DNA of 50,826 nt from the NCBI GenBank assembly GCA_964639325.1, contig CAZXDO010000006.1, positions 1 to 50,826 of the forward strand. The letters run 5' to 3'. This document shows positions 34,072 through 41,695 of this stretch, in pieces. The notes beneath the pieces are model-generated. The model searched no databases and had not been told where the DNA came from. It saw only the letters and a program-made list of their open reading frames with translations. This DNA is from DATGCT01 sp964639325 (GTDB lineage Bacteria; Patescibacteriota; Minisyncoccia; UBA6257; GWB1-50-10). Numbering within the stretch: position 1 is the stretch's first letter; each line of letters begins with the position of its first letter. Both the position numbers and the translations under genes were made by a program.

Positions 34072-34665
34072 ATGGCAGAAGAAAAAAAAGATACTTCCGT
34101 TGAAGCTACGGAAGAAAAAGAAGAAGAAAAAGAAGAAGTAAAAGAAGAAGTAAAAGAAGAAAATACTGCTGCTGAAAAACCTAAAGAAGCAAAAGAAGAA
34201 GCTTCTTCTGAAAAAAAAGAAGAACAAGAAGAGAAAAAAACAGAAGACAAAAAAGAAGAAAAAGTAAAAGACAAGGAAGAAGATGATGAAGAAGTAGAAG
34301 TTCCTGAAAAGTTTAAAGACATTGTTGAAAAAATAGAAAAAATGACCGTTGTTGATCTTGCTGATTTAGTTTCTCTCTTAGAAAAGAAATTTAAGGTTTC
34401 TGCAGTTGCTAGCGCTCCGGCAGGGGGAGGAGCAGCAGGCGGAGGAGAAGAAAAATCTGAAGTTAATGTAGTTTTGAAAGAAATTGGTGAAAAGAAAATA
34501 GAAGTAATTAAGGCGGTTAAAGAAATAACCGGTCTTGGATTACAAGAAGCAAAGGGCATTGTTGATGGTGCTCCGGGTAACATCAAAGAAAATGTAAAGA
34601 GAGAAGAAGCTGAAGAAATGAAAGGTAAACTTGAAGAAGCCGGCGCTACCATTGCTCTTGAATAA
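34072..34665 (+). CDS. rplL: 50S ribosomal protein L7/L12 with long acidic N-terminal extension
   Basis: A 197-residue L12; the common form is about 120-130. The dimerisation domain starts near residue 78 (VPEKFKDIVEKIEKMTVVDLADLVSLLEKKF), the Ala/Gly hinge spans about 111-127 and the C-terminal factor-binding domain is complete (EKKIEVIKAVKEITGLGLQEAKGIVDGAPGNIKE). Residues 1-77 are almost only Glu, Lys, Asp, Ala, Thr and Ser. The extension precedes the part that docks on L10, so it would emerge at the stalk base. In-frame ATGs inside it are lacking, and the next Met is 91 in the dimerisation domain, so a later start would destroy the fold. Confidence 0.95.
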   Translation: MAEEKKDTSVEATEEKEEEKEEVKEEVKEENTAAEKPKEAKEEASSEKKEEQEEKKTEDKKEEKVKDKEEDDEEVEVPEKFKDIVEKIEKMTVVDLADLVSLLEKKFKVSAVASAPAGGGAAGGGEEKSEVNVVLKEIGEKKIEVIKAVKEITGLGLQEAKGIVDGAPGNIKENVKREEAEEMKGKLEEAGATIALE

Positions 34666-34667
34666 AT

Positions 34668-34690
34668 AAAACCCTACTTAGTAGGGTTTT
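34668..34690 (+). terminator. Intrinsic terminator after rplL
   Basis: AAAACCCTAC (34668-34677), loop TTA, GTAGGGTTTT (34681-34690); 10-bp perfect stem ending in T. It ends one base before tRNA-Val. Confidence 0.85.
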
Positions 34691-34691
34691 A

Positions 34692-34765
34692 GGGCACTTA
34701 GCTCAGCTGGCTAGAGCGCTGCCGTCACATGGCAGAGGTCACTGGTTCAAGCCCAGTAGTGCCCA
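34692..34765 (+). tRNA. tRNA-Val (anticodon CAC)
   Basis: A complete cloverleaf: acceptor GGGCACT with AGTGCCC, D-arm GCTCAGCTGGCTAGAGC, anticodon stem CTGCC/GGCAG with loop GTCACAT (anticodon CAC), T-arm ACTGG/CCAGT with TTCAAGC. Discriminator A at 34765; CCA is not encoded. Confidence 0.95.
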
Positions 34766-34787
34766 CAAAATATTTCAAGGAATAATT

Positions 34788-34818
34788 CAACGTGGGGGTT
34801 CCCGACACCCCCAAGTTG
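34788..34818 (+). repeat. Hairpin H4 (no adjoining DnaA box)
   Basis: Stem 34788-34799 with 34807-34818, loop TCCCGAC. One mismatch (CGT for CTT) distinguishes it from the other four copies. It has no abutting DnaA box; a perfect one (TGTGGATAA) is at 35000-35008, some 180 bases away. It starts the hairpin-rich region after tRNA-Val. Confidence 0.8.
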
Positions 34819-34910
34819 TCGTCGTTTTACTCCTCCCCAGAAACCCTCGTTTTCTGGCGCTTCGCTGTTTTCCAACACGGGGAAAATACTCTTCCCCGAC
34901 CCCCTTTGTC
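34819..34910 (+). repeat. GC-rich hairpin module after tRNA-Val (M4)
   Basis: Two hairpins, CCAGAAA (34837-34843) with TTTCTGG (34851-34857) and CGGGGAA (34878-34884) with TTCCCCG (34892-34898), joined by a GCGCTTCGC motif and followed by ACCCCCTTT. Order, loop CCCTCG-type and flanking words match the module at 44640-44722. The rest of the gene-free stretch to 35128 holds a DnaA box (35000-35008) and the promoter at 35059-35087. Confidence 0.65.
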
Positions 34911-35058
34911 GTTTAATAGCTTGGTGGTTATTTGCTAACTAATTCCTTTGTTATGTCTTCAGGAATAATGTTGTATTGTTAGAATTTCATATTAAACATT
35001 GTGGATAACTTATTTTTCTCCCATTAAGCTTGATCTAAGTTTTTTTCATTTTTGAAAA

Positions 35059-35087
35059 TTGACAAATTATTTATATTTTGGCATATT
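35059..35087 (+). promoter_or_regulatory. Promoter for the zinc-ribbon gene
   Basis: TTGACA (35059-35064), 17-base spacer, CATATT (35082-35087), start expected near 35094. A Shine-Dalgarno-like AAGAAAGG (35113-35120) lies eight bases before the ATG at 35129, unusual in this window. Confidence 0.6.
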
Positions 35088-35128
35088 GTTAAAGGATTTT
35101 TAATAATTTAAAAAGAAAGGTTTTAGTT

Positions 35129-35728
35129 ATGGAAACAGAAGTTAATCTTGAAGTAGCCGACAGAGAAGTTAGAAGGATTGTAGAAAACTTAAAAGAAAAA
35201 GGTTTTCCGGAGATTGTTCAGTATAAAGAGGCTTATGAGTATTTTACTGACGACCAAAATAAAGCCATTTCAGAACTGAAAAAGGCTGTAAAAAAAGAGG
35301 CAAAAGTCGGAGATCTTTCAAGCAAAACCGTGCCCGGTGATGCTTTTTGGGAAAGTCGTACTTTTGTTCGCAAAAAAATTCAGGAAGCAATAAAAGTAGG
35401 CCTTATTTATATTGAGGTTATAAAAGAACAGGCCGTAAGGTATGGAGCTATTCCTGACCCGGAAACAGATTGGAAGTATTATTTACTTCCTGATTTCAGT
35501 TATGCCTGTTGGCGTTGCGGTTCAGAAATTTTGGTTAAAGACCAAGCTATTTCAGTTCATGATGGACCTTTTCCACTTTCTGGAAGCGGTAAGGTTGAGC
35601 ATAGGGGAATTCCTTATTGCCCAAGGTGTGACAACGAGCCGCCTGAAAGAGGTGTCGTCAAAAGAGATCCGGTAGAAGAACTTGCCGAAGAAATGAAAAT
35701 TTTTTCTAGAGTAAAAGAAAAAAATTAA
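35129..35728 (+). CDS. Zinc-ribbon protein of unknown function
   Basis: A 199-residue soluble protein. Residues 1-100 are helical and charged; the C-terminal part holds Cys127-X2-Cys130 (ACWRCGSE) and Cys164-X2-Cys167 (YCPRCDNE), a likely four-cysteine zinc site, with a conserved-looking HDGPFPLSGSGKVEHRGIPYCPRC stretch. I do not recognise the family. It has its own promoter and a clear Shine-Dalgarno site, unlike most neighbours, and a terminator after it, so it is an independent unit. Fairly high expression is plausible. Confidence 0.6.
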   Translation: METEVNLEVADREVRRIVENLKEKGFPEIVQYKEAYEYFTDDQNKAISELKKAVKKEAKVGDLSSKTVPGDAFWESRTFVRKKIQEAIKVGLIYIEVIKEQAVRYGAIPDPETDWKYYLLPDFSYACWRCGSEILVKDQAISVHDGPFPLSGSGKVEHRGIPYCPRCDNEPPERGVVKRDPVEELAEEMKIFSRVKEKN

Positions 35729-35739
35729 TCTCATTTTTT

Positions 35740-35765
35740 AAAACAGCTCATTATTGGGCTGTTTT
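35740..35765 (+). terminator. Intrinsic terminator (AACAGCTCA type)
   Basis: AAAACAGCTCA (35740-35750) pairs with TGGGCTGTTTT (35755-35765), 11 bp with one G-U pair, then T. Third use of this stem in the window. Confidence 0.8.
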
Positions 35766-35868
35766 TAATTTAATTTTCTTTACGTTACAATAAAATTATT
35801 GCTAAAGTGCGGTATTTTTTTGATTTAGGCGTTATAATGTTTATTAACCAAAAAAGCTTCTAAAAAAA

Positions 35869-36504
35869 ATGACCCCAAAAGAGGAGTTAGAAAAATTAAA
35901 AGAGAAAATGATTAAAGATGATTCTTTACCAATCCAAGAATCAACTCTTGTTTTTGGTGATGGCAAAGCTGATACCGATATTTTATTTGTAGGAGAAGCT
36001 CCCGGTTTTTACGAAGACAAGGTGGGTTTACCTTTTGTAGGAAGAGCCGGTCAGCTTTTAGATAAGTTAATTAACGACATTGATTGGAAGAGAGAAGATG
36101 TTTATATTACTAATGTTGTAAAACGCCGACCACCTAATAATCGTGACCCTTTGCCCGAAGAAATAGAAAAATATAAACCTTACCTTAAATATCAAATTCA
36201 AATCATTGATCCTAAAATCATTGTTCCTCTTGGACGTTTTGCTATGAATTATTTTCTTCCTGATGCTAAAATATCTAGAGATCAAGGCAAAGCTTTTTGG
36301 CTCGGCAATAGGCTTATTTTCCCCATATATCACCCGGCTGCTGCTTTAAGAAATCCCTCTGTTTTAGAAAAAACTAGAGAAAGTTTTATAAAGTTGAAAA
36401 AAATTTTTGAAGATTATGATAGTTTTGTAGAAGAGAGAGAAAAAAAACGTAGAGAAATTGAGGAAGATAAAAAAATAAAAGAAAAAGAACAAACCCTCCT
36501 TTAA
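35869..36504 (+). CDS. Family-4-type uracil-DNA glycosylase lacking the Fe-S cysteines
   Basis: A 211-residue protein with the family-4 motifs: VGEAPGFYEDKVGLPFVGRAGQLLD (residues 41-65), ITNVVKRRPPNNRDP (80-94) and IYHPAAALRNP (153-163). These enzymes excise uracil from DNA. The classical family has four cysteines that bind a [4Fe-4S] cluster: two before the VFG motif, one in KCRPP and one in the following helix. Here the KCRPP position is Arg (KRRPP) and the protein contains no cysteine at all. The C-terminus (about 180-211) is a Lys/Glu helix. The active-site motifs are kept. A perfect TATAAT lies at 35833-35838. argS follows after 15 bases. Confidence 0.88.
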   Translation: MTPKEELEKLKEKMIKDDSLPIQESTLVFGDGKADTDILFVGEAPGFYEDKVGLPFVGRAGQLLDKLINDIDWKREDVYITNVVKRRPPNNRDPLPEEIEKYKPYLKYQIQIIDPKIIVPLGRFAMNYFLPDAKISRDQGKAFWLGNRLIFPIYHPAAALRNPSVLEKTRESFIKLKKIFEDYDSFVEEREKKRREIEEDKKIKEKEQTLL

Positions 36505-36519
36505 AAATATATAAATTTT

Positions 36520-38280
36520 ATGATCAAATATAAAAAAGCTTTAAAAAAAGCTAAAAAAAGAAAAAAAAGCAAGAAATTTCCCAATCTGTCCGAATATATT
36601 TTTTATAAGATTTACCAGGAAATAAAAGAAATCTTAAAAAATATTTCTTTTAATGATATCCAAACACCACCAGAACATATTAAAGCTGATTTAACTTTGA
36701 CAAGTAATCCTGAGGAAGTAAAAAAAGCGGTTGAAAAAATAAATTCTGGCGACTTTAATTATCTTGAAAAAGCCGAAGGAGAAGGTCCTTTTCTTAATAT
36801 TTTCATAAAAAAGGATGTTGTTTTTCACAATACCTTAAAAAACGTAAATGAATTAAATAATAATTTTGGTTTTTCGAATATTAATTTAGATAAATTTGCC
36901 ATAATAGAATATTCTTCACCAAATGTAGCCCGTCCTATTGGTGTAGGCCATCTTCGTTCTACTATTATCGGTCAGGTGCTTTCTAATATATATGAGGCTA
37001 CCGGTTACATAGTTTTGCGTGATAATTATCTTGGAGATTGGGGAACCCAATTTGGAAAACTAATCTATGCTTATGAAACTTGGGGAAATAATAAAAAGAA
37101 ATTATCAGCAAGTAAAAGCGATTTTATAAGAGAGCTTAAAAAACTTTATATTCGTTTTCAGAAAGAATCTGAAAATAATGAAGAGATAGTAGAAGAGGCG
37201 CGATCCATCCTTAAAAAATTAGAAGAAGGGGATGGGAAAAAAATAAAACTTTGGAAAAAATTTCGAAAGTTAAGTATTGAAGATTTTGAAAAAGCATATC
37301 AAAAACTTGGAGTATATTTTGATAATTACGGCGGGGAAAGTTTTTTTATAGAACCGGCAAAAAATATTCCCGATGAATGTTTAGAAAAAGGATTTTGTAA
37401 AAAGGGAAAAGAGGATGAAGTTATTGTTGAAATTGAAAATTTTCCTACTTTTCTTTTGAGAAAAAGCGACGGTTCTACAATATATCACTCAAGAGATCTG
37501 GCTCAATTAAAATTTAGAATAAATAAATTAAATCCTGATGATATTTTGTATGTAGTCGGAAGTGAACAAAGCCTTTATTTTAAACAACTTTTTGGCTTGG
37601 CTAAAAAATTGGATTTTGTTAATGACACAAAACTTGAACATATTGGTTTTGGTCTTGTTCTGGGAGAAAACGGAAAACGAATGTCTACCCGCCATGGTAC
37701 CGCCGTAGAACTTGAAAGTCTTGTTAATAAATCAATCGAAAGATCCAGAAAAGTTATTGAAGAAAAAAACCCAAATCTTTCCAATAAAGAAAAAGAAGAA
37801 ATTTCCTTTAAAATTGGAGTGGGGGCTATTATCTACAATGATATTTCCCAATCCCGGGAAAAGAACATTTCTTTTGATTGGGACAGGATGCTTAATTTTG
37901 AAGCCGGTTCTGCTGTTTATCTTCAATATACTTGTGCTAGGATTAATTCAATAATAGATAAATATAAAAATTCTTTTGGTTCTTTTTCTAACCCGAAAAA
38001 ATTTATTTTTGAAGAAGGTCTTGAGTTTGAAATAGTTAAGAAAATAATGTTGTTCCCTAAAATAATTAACACTGCCAAGGAAAATAACTCACCTCACACC
38101 ATAGCTGTTTATTTGGAAGAATTAGCCAGTCTTTTTAATACTTTTTATAATAAAATTTCTATTGTAAAAACTGAAAAAAAAGATCTTAGGATTTCTAGAT
38201 TAATGTTGGCAAAAGGAGTAGGCTTGGTTATTAAAAAAGGTCTCGACGTTTTAAATGTGCCGGTGCCGAAAAAAATGTAA
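36520..38280 (+). CDS. argS: Arginyl-tRNA synthetase
   Basis: A 586-residue class I enzyme. It starts with a Lys-rich extension (residues 1-20), then the N-terminal tRNA-binding domain, the Rossmann core with SSPNVARPIGVGHLRST, where the HIGH signature reads GVGH with the first His replaced, the KMSK-loop equivalent KRMSTRHG and the helical anticodon domain (SAVYLQYTCARINSI). It charges tRNA(Arg) and needs the tRNA for activation. Identity is clear from length and layout. Confidence 0.95.
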   Translation: MIKYKKALKKAKKRKKSKKFPNLSEYIFYKIYQEIKEILKNISFNDIQTPPEHIKADLTLTSNPEEVKKAVEKINSGDFNYLEKAEGEGPFLNIFIKKDVVFHNTLKNVNELNNNFGFSNINLDKFAIIEYSSPNVARPIGVGHLRSTIIGQVLSNIYEATGYIVLRDNYLGDWGTQFGKLIYAYETWGNNKKKLSASKSDFIRELKKLYIRFQKESENNEEIVEEARSILKKLEEGDGKKIKLWKKFRKLSIEDFEKAYQKLGVYFDNYGGESFFIEPAKNIPDECLEKGFCKKGKEDEVIVEIENFPTFLLRKSDGSTIYHSRDLAQLKFRINKLNPDDILYVVGSEQSLYFKQLFGLAKKLDFVNDTKLEHIGFGLVLGENGKRMSTRHGTAVELESLVNKSIERSRKVIEEKNPNLSNKEKEEISFKIGVGAIIYNDISQSREKNISFDWDRMLNFEAGSAVYLQYTCARINSIIDKYKNSFGSFSNPKKFIFEEGLEFEIVKKIMLFPKIINTAKENNSPHTIAVYLEELASLFNTFYNKISIVKTEKKDLRISRLMLAKGVGLVIKKGLDVLNVPVPKKM

Positions 38281-38291
38281 TAATAAAATAT

Positions 38292-39548
38292 ATGAACAAA
38301 AAAATTATATTAGGATTTATCATATTTATTCTCCTTTCAGGAGTTGTTCTTGCGGCTAGATTGTTTGTATTTCCTTACAATCCGAACCAACCGCCCCAAG
38401 CGGATGATTCCGGTTCAACAGAAGAGGGGATAAAAAGTGTTATTGAGGCAAATAATAATTTTGCTTTTGATGCGTATAAAAAAATAATTGAATCTGAAGA
38501 GGGTAATATTTTTTACTCTCCTTACAGCATATCTTCCGCTTTGGCAATGACTTATGAAGGAGCAGAAGGAGAGACGGCTGAAGAAATTAAATCAGTTTTC
38601 CATTTTCCCAACAAAAACAGTTTAAGGCCTAATTTTGCCGCCGTTTATAACAACATCAACGCCAAAGACAAAAATTATGAATTAAGCACGGGAAACGCTC
38701 TGTGGATTCAGCATGACTTTTCTTTGTTAAATAAGTACAGCAACAATATTGAAAACTATTATGGAGGTAAAGCAGCTCTTTTGGATTTTGTAAACGAACT
38801 TGAGCAATCAAGGCAAACTATAAATAGTTTTATAGAAGAACAAACCAGGGATAAAATTAAAGATTTAATTCCAGAAGGGTTACTAAATCAAGACACAAGG
38901 CTTGTTTTAACTAACGCAATTTATTTTAAAGGATTATGGAAAGTGGAATTTGATAAATCTGATACCCGCGAAGAAAACTTTAATATTAGTCCGTCTGAAA
39001 CAATAAAAGTGCCTATGATGAAAATGAAACCTGAAGAAGAAAAGTTTAATTATGCCAGAACAGAAGAATTGGAAATATTAGAGTTATCTTATAAAGATGA
39101 AAAAATTTCAATGTTAATATTATTACCAAATGAAAGTCTTGAAGATGTGGAATCTGATTTAACATTAGAAAAAATAAATGAATATAAATCTCAGATGAGA
39201 GAAACGGAATTAAGCTCAATATCAATTCCTAAATTTGAGTTTGATACAAAATATTTTATGAATGAAACCCTAGCTTCGTTAGGAATGCCTACGGCTTTTT
39301 CAAGCAACGCCGATTTTTCCGGAATAACCGGAAGAAAAGATTTGTTTATAAGCTCTGTTATTCATCAAGCTTATATTGGAGTTGATGAAAAAGGAACGGA
39401 AGCGGCTGCGGCAACTGCCGTAGTTATGGAGCTTGCTATGGCTCCAACAAACAATTTTAAAGCTGATCATCCTTTTGTCTTCATAATTCAAGATAAGGAA
39501 ACCGGCAATATTTTGTTTATGGGTAGAGTGGTAAACCCGTCAAATTAA
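38292..39548 (+). CDS. Exported serpin (serine protease inhibitor)
   Basis: A 418-residue serpin with an N-terminal hydrophobic segment (about residues 4-22) for export or anchoring. The fold is recognisable from NIFYSPYSISSALAMTYEGAEGETAEEI, LVLTNAIYFKGLWKVEFD and the end DHPFVFIIQDKETGNILFMGRVVNP. The reactive-centre loop begins at Glu366 with EKGTEAAAATAVVMELAMAP. The hinge (Gly-Thr-Glu then four small residues) is that of inhibitory serpins that insert their loop after cleavage. By length the scissile bond lies near LAMA, suggesting targets cutting after small or hydrophobic residues. It has its own terminator. Confidence 0.93.
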   Translation: MNKKIILGFIIFILLSGVVLAARLFVFPYNPNQPPQADDSGSTEEGIKSVIEANNNFAFDAYKKIIESEEGNIFYSPYSISSALAMTYEGAEGETAEEIKSVFHFPNKNSLRPNFAAVYNNINAKDKNYELSTGNALWIQHDFSLLNKYSNNIENYYGGKAALLDFVNELEQSRQTINSFIEEQTRDKIKDLIPEGLLNQDTRLVLTNAIYFKGLWKVEFDKSDTREENFNISPSETIKVPMMKMKPEEEKFNYARTEELEILELSYKDEKISMLILLPNESLEDVESDLTLEKINEYKSQMRETELSSISIPKFEFDTKYFMNETLASLGMPTAFSSNADFSGITGRKDLFISSVIHQAYIGVDEKGTEAAAATAVVMELAMAPTNNFKADHPFVFIIQDKETGNILFMGRVVNPSN

Positions 39549-39567
39549 ACCAAATAATTTATTTTTT

Positions 39568-39604
39568 AAAGAAAAAGGTTTTTCAAAAGCCTTTTTCTTT
39601 TTTT
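39568..39604 (+). terminator. Intrinsic terminator after the serpin gene
   Basis: AAAGAAAAAGG (39568-39578) pairs with CCTTTTTCTTT (39590-39600), followed by further T. A second weak hairpin with a six-T run is at 39675-39694. Confidence 0.8.
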
Positions 39605-39721
39605 AGTGGGGAATAGCTAATTTTTAAAATTTCCTAAAATCTGGGGATAACTTTTTTCTTATATTTTAATTCCCCCCTTATTAAAGGGTTTTTTAATTTA
39701 TAAGTTTATCTTTTTTACGCT

Positions 39722-39749
39722 TTGACAGCTAATGTCATGGTGGTACAAT
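39722..39749 (+). promoter_or_regulatory. Strong promoter of the mraZ division cluster
   Basis: Perfect TTGACA (39722-39727), 16-base spacer, extended -10 TGGTACAAT (39741-39749). The expected start is near 39756, giving a leader of about 170 bases before mraZ. Confidence 0.78.
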
Positions 39750-39761
39750 AAATAACAGAAA

Positions 39762-39907
39762 TGGGGAGATGTGGATAATTATGTGGATATCTTTCAAATC
39801 TGTGGATAACCCATTTCTAATAAAACTACCGTCTCTGTTTTTTTAAAAAAAGTCCGACCCATGCTTTTCCCTGGTTCTTAACAAAGAATCAAAAACAGAG
39901 ACGGTGG
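39762..39907 (+). promoter_or_regulatory. Structured mraZ leader with DnaA-box/MraZ-box-like repeats
   Basis: The leader has TGTGGATAA at 39770-39778 and 39801-39809 (both perfect DnaA boxes, reverse orientation) and TGTGGATAT at 39782-39790. TGGGG (39763-39767) also begins a run of TGGNN repeats that may be MraZ sites. It then has a long hairpin: 17 bp (39826-39842 with 39891-39907, one G-U pair) around a 48-base loop. The 3' arm ends 18 bases before the mraZ ATG. Further upstream a one-mismatch box lies at 39642-39650. Confidence 0.7.
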
Positions 39908-39925
39908 TTTCCCTAAAATAAATTT

Positions 39926-40357
39926 ATGCTTCTTGGTGAATTTCAACATAATCTTGATCAAAAAGGACGGGTAGCTGTTCCTGTTAAATTTCGCAGTAAC
40001 TTTGCTGATGGTGCAGTTATTACCCGAGGTCTTGATAAATGTTTGTTTATTTTTAGTACCAAGGAATGGAGAATTCTTGCTGAAAAATTAACCTCTCTTC
40101 CTTTATCACAATCTAATTCAAGAGCTTTTGCTAGATTAATGTTGGCCGGTGCAGTAGACGTAAATGTGGATTCTCAAGGAAGGGTTCTTATACCTGACTA
40201 TCTTCGTAAATACGCCGGTCTTGAAAGAGAATTAGTGGTTGCCGGCTTATATAATCGAGTGGAAATTTGGAATAAAGACAAATGGGAAGAATACAAGAAG
40301 GAAACTGAAGAATCTTCTGAGGATATTGCTGAAAAACTTTCAGAGCTTGGAATATAG
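39926..40357 (+). CDS. mraZ: Transcriptional regulator MraZ
   Basis: A 143-residue protein with two SpoVT/AbrB-like halves: LLGEFQHNLDQKGRVAVPVKFR in the first and VDVNVDSQGRVLIPDYLRKYAGLERELVVAGL in the second, each with the DxKGR/DxQGR signature. MraZ binds repeats in front of its own operon and adjusts expression of the division and cell-wall cluster. Length normal. rsmH follows after five bases. Confidence 0.96.
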   Translation: MLLGEFQHNLDQKGRVAVPVKFRSNFADGAVITRGLDKCLFIFSTKEWRILAEKLTSLPLSQSNSRAFARLMLAGAVDVNVDSQGRVLIPDYLRKYAGLERELVVAGLYNRVEIWNKDKWEEYKKETEESSEDIAEKLSELGI

Positions 40358-40362
40358 TTGAT

Positions 40363-41286
40363 ATGGATAAAGAAAACAGTGGCCACGTACCAGTTCTTTT
40401 AAAAGAAGTATTTGAGATTCTTAAACCTGTACCGGGAGAATTCTTTATTGACGGAACCTTAGGATTAGCCGGACACGCTAAAGTTGCCCTAAAAAAGATT
40501 AACCCTGAAGGAATTTTCTTAGGGATAGATAGAGATATTTCATCTATAGAGAAAGCTAAAAATATAATTTCAGAACACAAAAAAGAAGAGGGGATAAAAG
40601 ATGTAAAAGTAATTATAGTTTCTAATAATTTTACAGAAATACCAGATATTATTATTAGAAATAATATCAACAGAAAAGCTGATTGTCTTCTTCTAGATCT
40701 TGGTTTTTCCTCAATTCAAGTATTTTCGGGAAAAGGTTTTAGTTATGACAAGGACGAACCTCTCATTATGAGATATGACGGAGATGCAAGTAAATTAACC
40801 GCTGCCAGAGTGGTAAATGAGTACGATTACAAAAAGCTATCCAATCTTTTAAAGGAGTATGGCGAAGAAAGATTTTCTGAAAGAATAGCTGATGGAATTG
40901 TTAAAAAAAGAAAAAACAAGCCCATTAGGACAACGAAAGAGCTTTCTGAAATAATAAAAAATTCATTACCGAGTAGTTACCTTTTTAAAGCTAGGCCGGA
41001 AGCTAGAACATTTTTTGCACTTCGGAACTACATTAATGAAGAAACTGAAAGTTTGAAAAAAATATTGAATCTCATACCTGATATTATGGCGGATAAAGGT
41101 CGGGCGGCAATTATAACTTTTAATTCCCTTGAAGATAAGATCGTTAAAGAAATCTTTAAAGAACTCTCAAAAAAAACTGCCCGGCTTTTAACCAAAAAAC
41201 CAATTTCTCCTACTAAAGAGGAGATAGTGAAAAATAATAAATCAAGGTCGGCAAAATTAAGAGCAATTCAAATTATTAATAAATAA
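40363..41286 (+). CDS. rsmH: 16S rRNA (cytosine-1402-N4) methyltransferase RsmH
   Basis: A 307-residue SAM-dependent methyltransferase with HVPVLLKEVFEILKPVPGEFFIDGTLGLAGHA (SAM-binding loop), DCLLLDLGFSSIQVF and the C-terminal KARPEARTFFALRNYINEE, YIN-type elements of RsmH. It methylates C1402 in the P site of 16S rRNA. Second gene of the mra operon. The next gene starts two bases after its stop. Confidence 0.96.
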   Translation: MDKENSGHVPVLLKEVFEILKPVPGEFFIDGTLGLAGHAKVALKKINPEGIFLGIDRDISSIEKAKNIISEHKKEEGIKDVKVIIVSNNFTEIPDIIIRNNINRKADCLLLDLGFSSIQVFSGKGFSYDKDEPLIMRYDGDASKLTAARVVNEYDYKKLSNLLKEYGEERFSERIADGIVKKRKNKPIRTTKELSEIIKNSLPSSYLFKARPEARTFFALRNYINEETESLKKILNLIPDIMADKGRAAIITFNSLEDKIVKEIFKELSKKTARLLTKKPISPTKEEIVKNNKSRSAKLRAIQIINK

Positions 41287-41288
41287 CC

Positions 41289-41594
41289 ATGACTATTATA
41301 AAACCAAAAGAGAAAAATAATATATCTTTTATAGTTTTAATGTTTGCAGTCGCTATTATTGGAGGAATGTTTTATATTTCTCAATACAATGGTGTTGCTG
41401 ATAATAGGTATAAGATAAAAGAGCTAAAATTAGAAATTGCTGAAGCAGAAGAACAAAACGTTGAGCTTAAAAATAATTTTTATAAAATTGTTGATCCCAC
41501 CGAATTAGAAAAAATGGCCGGCGATCACGGGTTAGTTTTGGATAAAAATCCTGACTACTTAGATCCCGAAAGTATTGTTTTACATTCCGACTAA
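41289..41594 (+). CDS. ftsL: FtsL-like septum protein
   Basis: A 101-residue bitopic protein: a cytoplasmic lead, one membrane helix (about residues 13-31) and a coiled coil (YKIKELKLEIAEAEEQNVELKNNFY). Sequence alone is weak, but size, topology and position between rsmH and the FtsI-like gene fit FtsL, which with FtsB links FtsQ to FtsWI. Confidence 0.75.
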   Translation: MTIIKPKEKNNISFIVLMFAVAIIGGMFYISQYNGVADNRYKIKELKLEIAEAEEQNVELKNNFYKIVDPTELEKMAGDHGLVLDKNPDYLDPESIVLHSD

Positions 41595-41653
41595 GTCGTG
41601 AAATACTAAAACAATGGAATATCGGAAAAATAATAAATTATATAAAAAAATAA

Positions 41654-41692
41654 ATGATAATAGCGGTTGCCTAAAGACAACCTAACACTATC
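41654..41692 (+). repeat. Hairpin just before the ftsI-like start codon
   Basis: GGTTG (41665-41669) pairs with CAACC (41678-41682), with an imperfect outer pairing GATAATAG/CTATC (41656-41663 with 41688-41692). It ends four bases before the ATG at 41696 and could block ribosome access. Confidence 0.45.
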
Positions 41693-41695
41693 GGG

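Noticed and set aside
34053..34652. Large minus-strand frame over rplL
   Set aside because: Antisense shadow of the Glu/Lys-rich L12 gene; composed of low-complexity Ser/Phe runs.
41614..41685. 23-codon frame between the ftsL-like and ftsI-like genes
   Set aside because: A leader peptide over the hairpin is conceivable, but the frame is short, Asn/Lys-rich and has no ribosome site.
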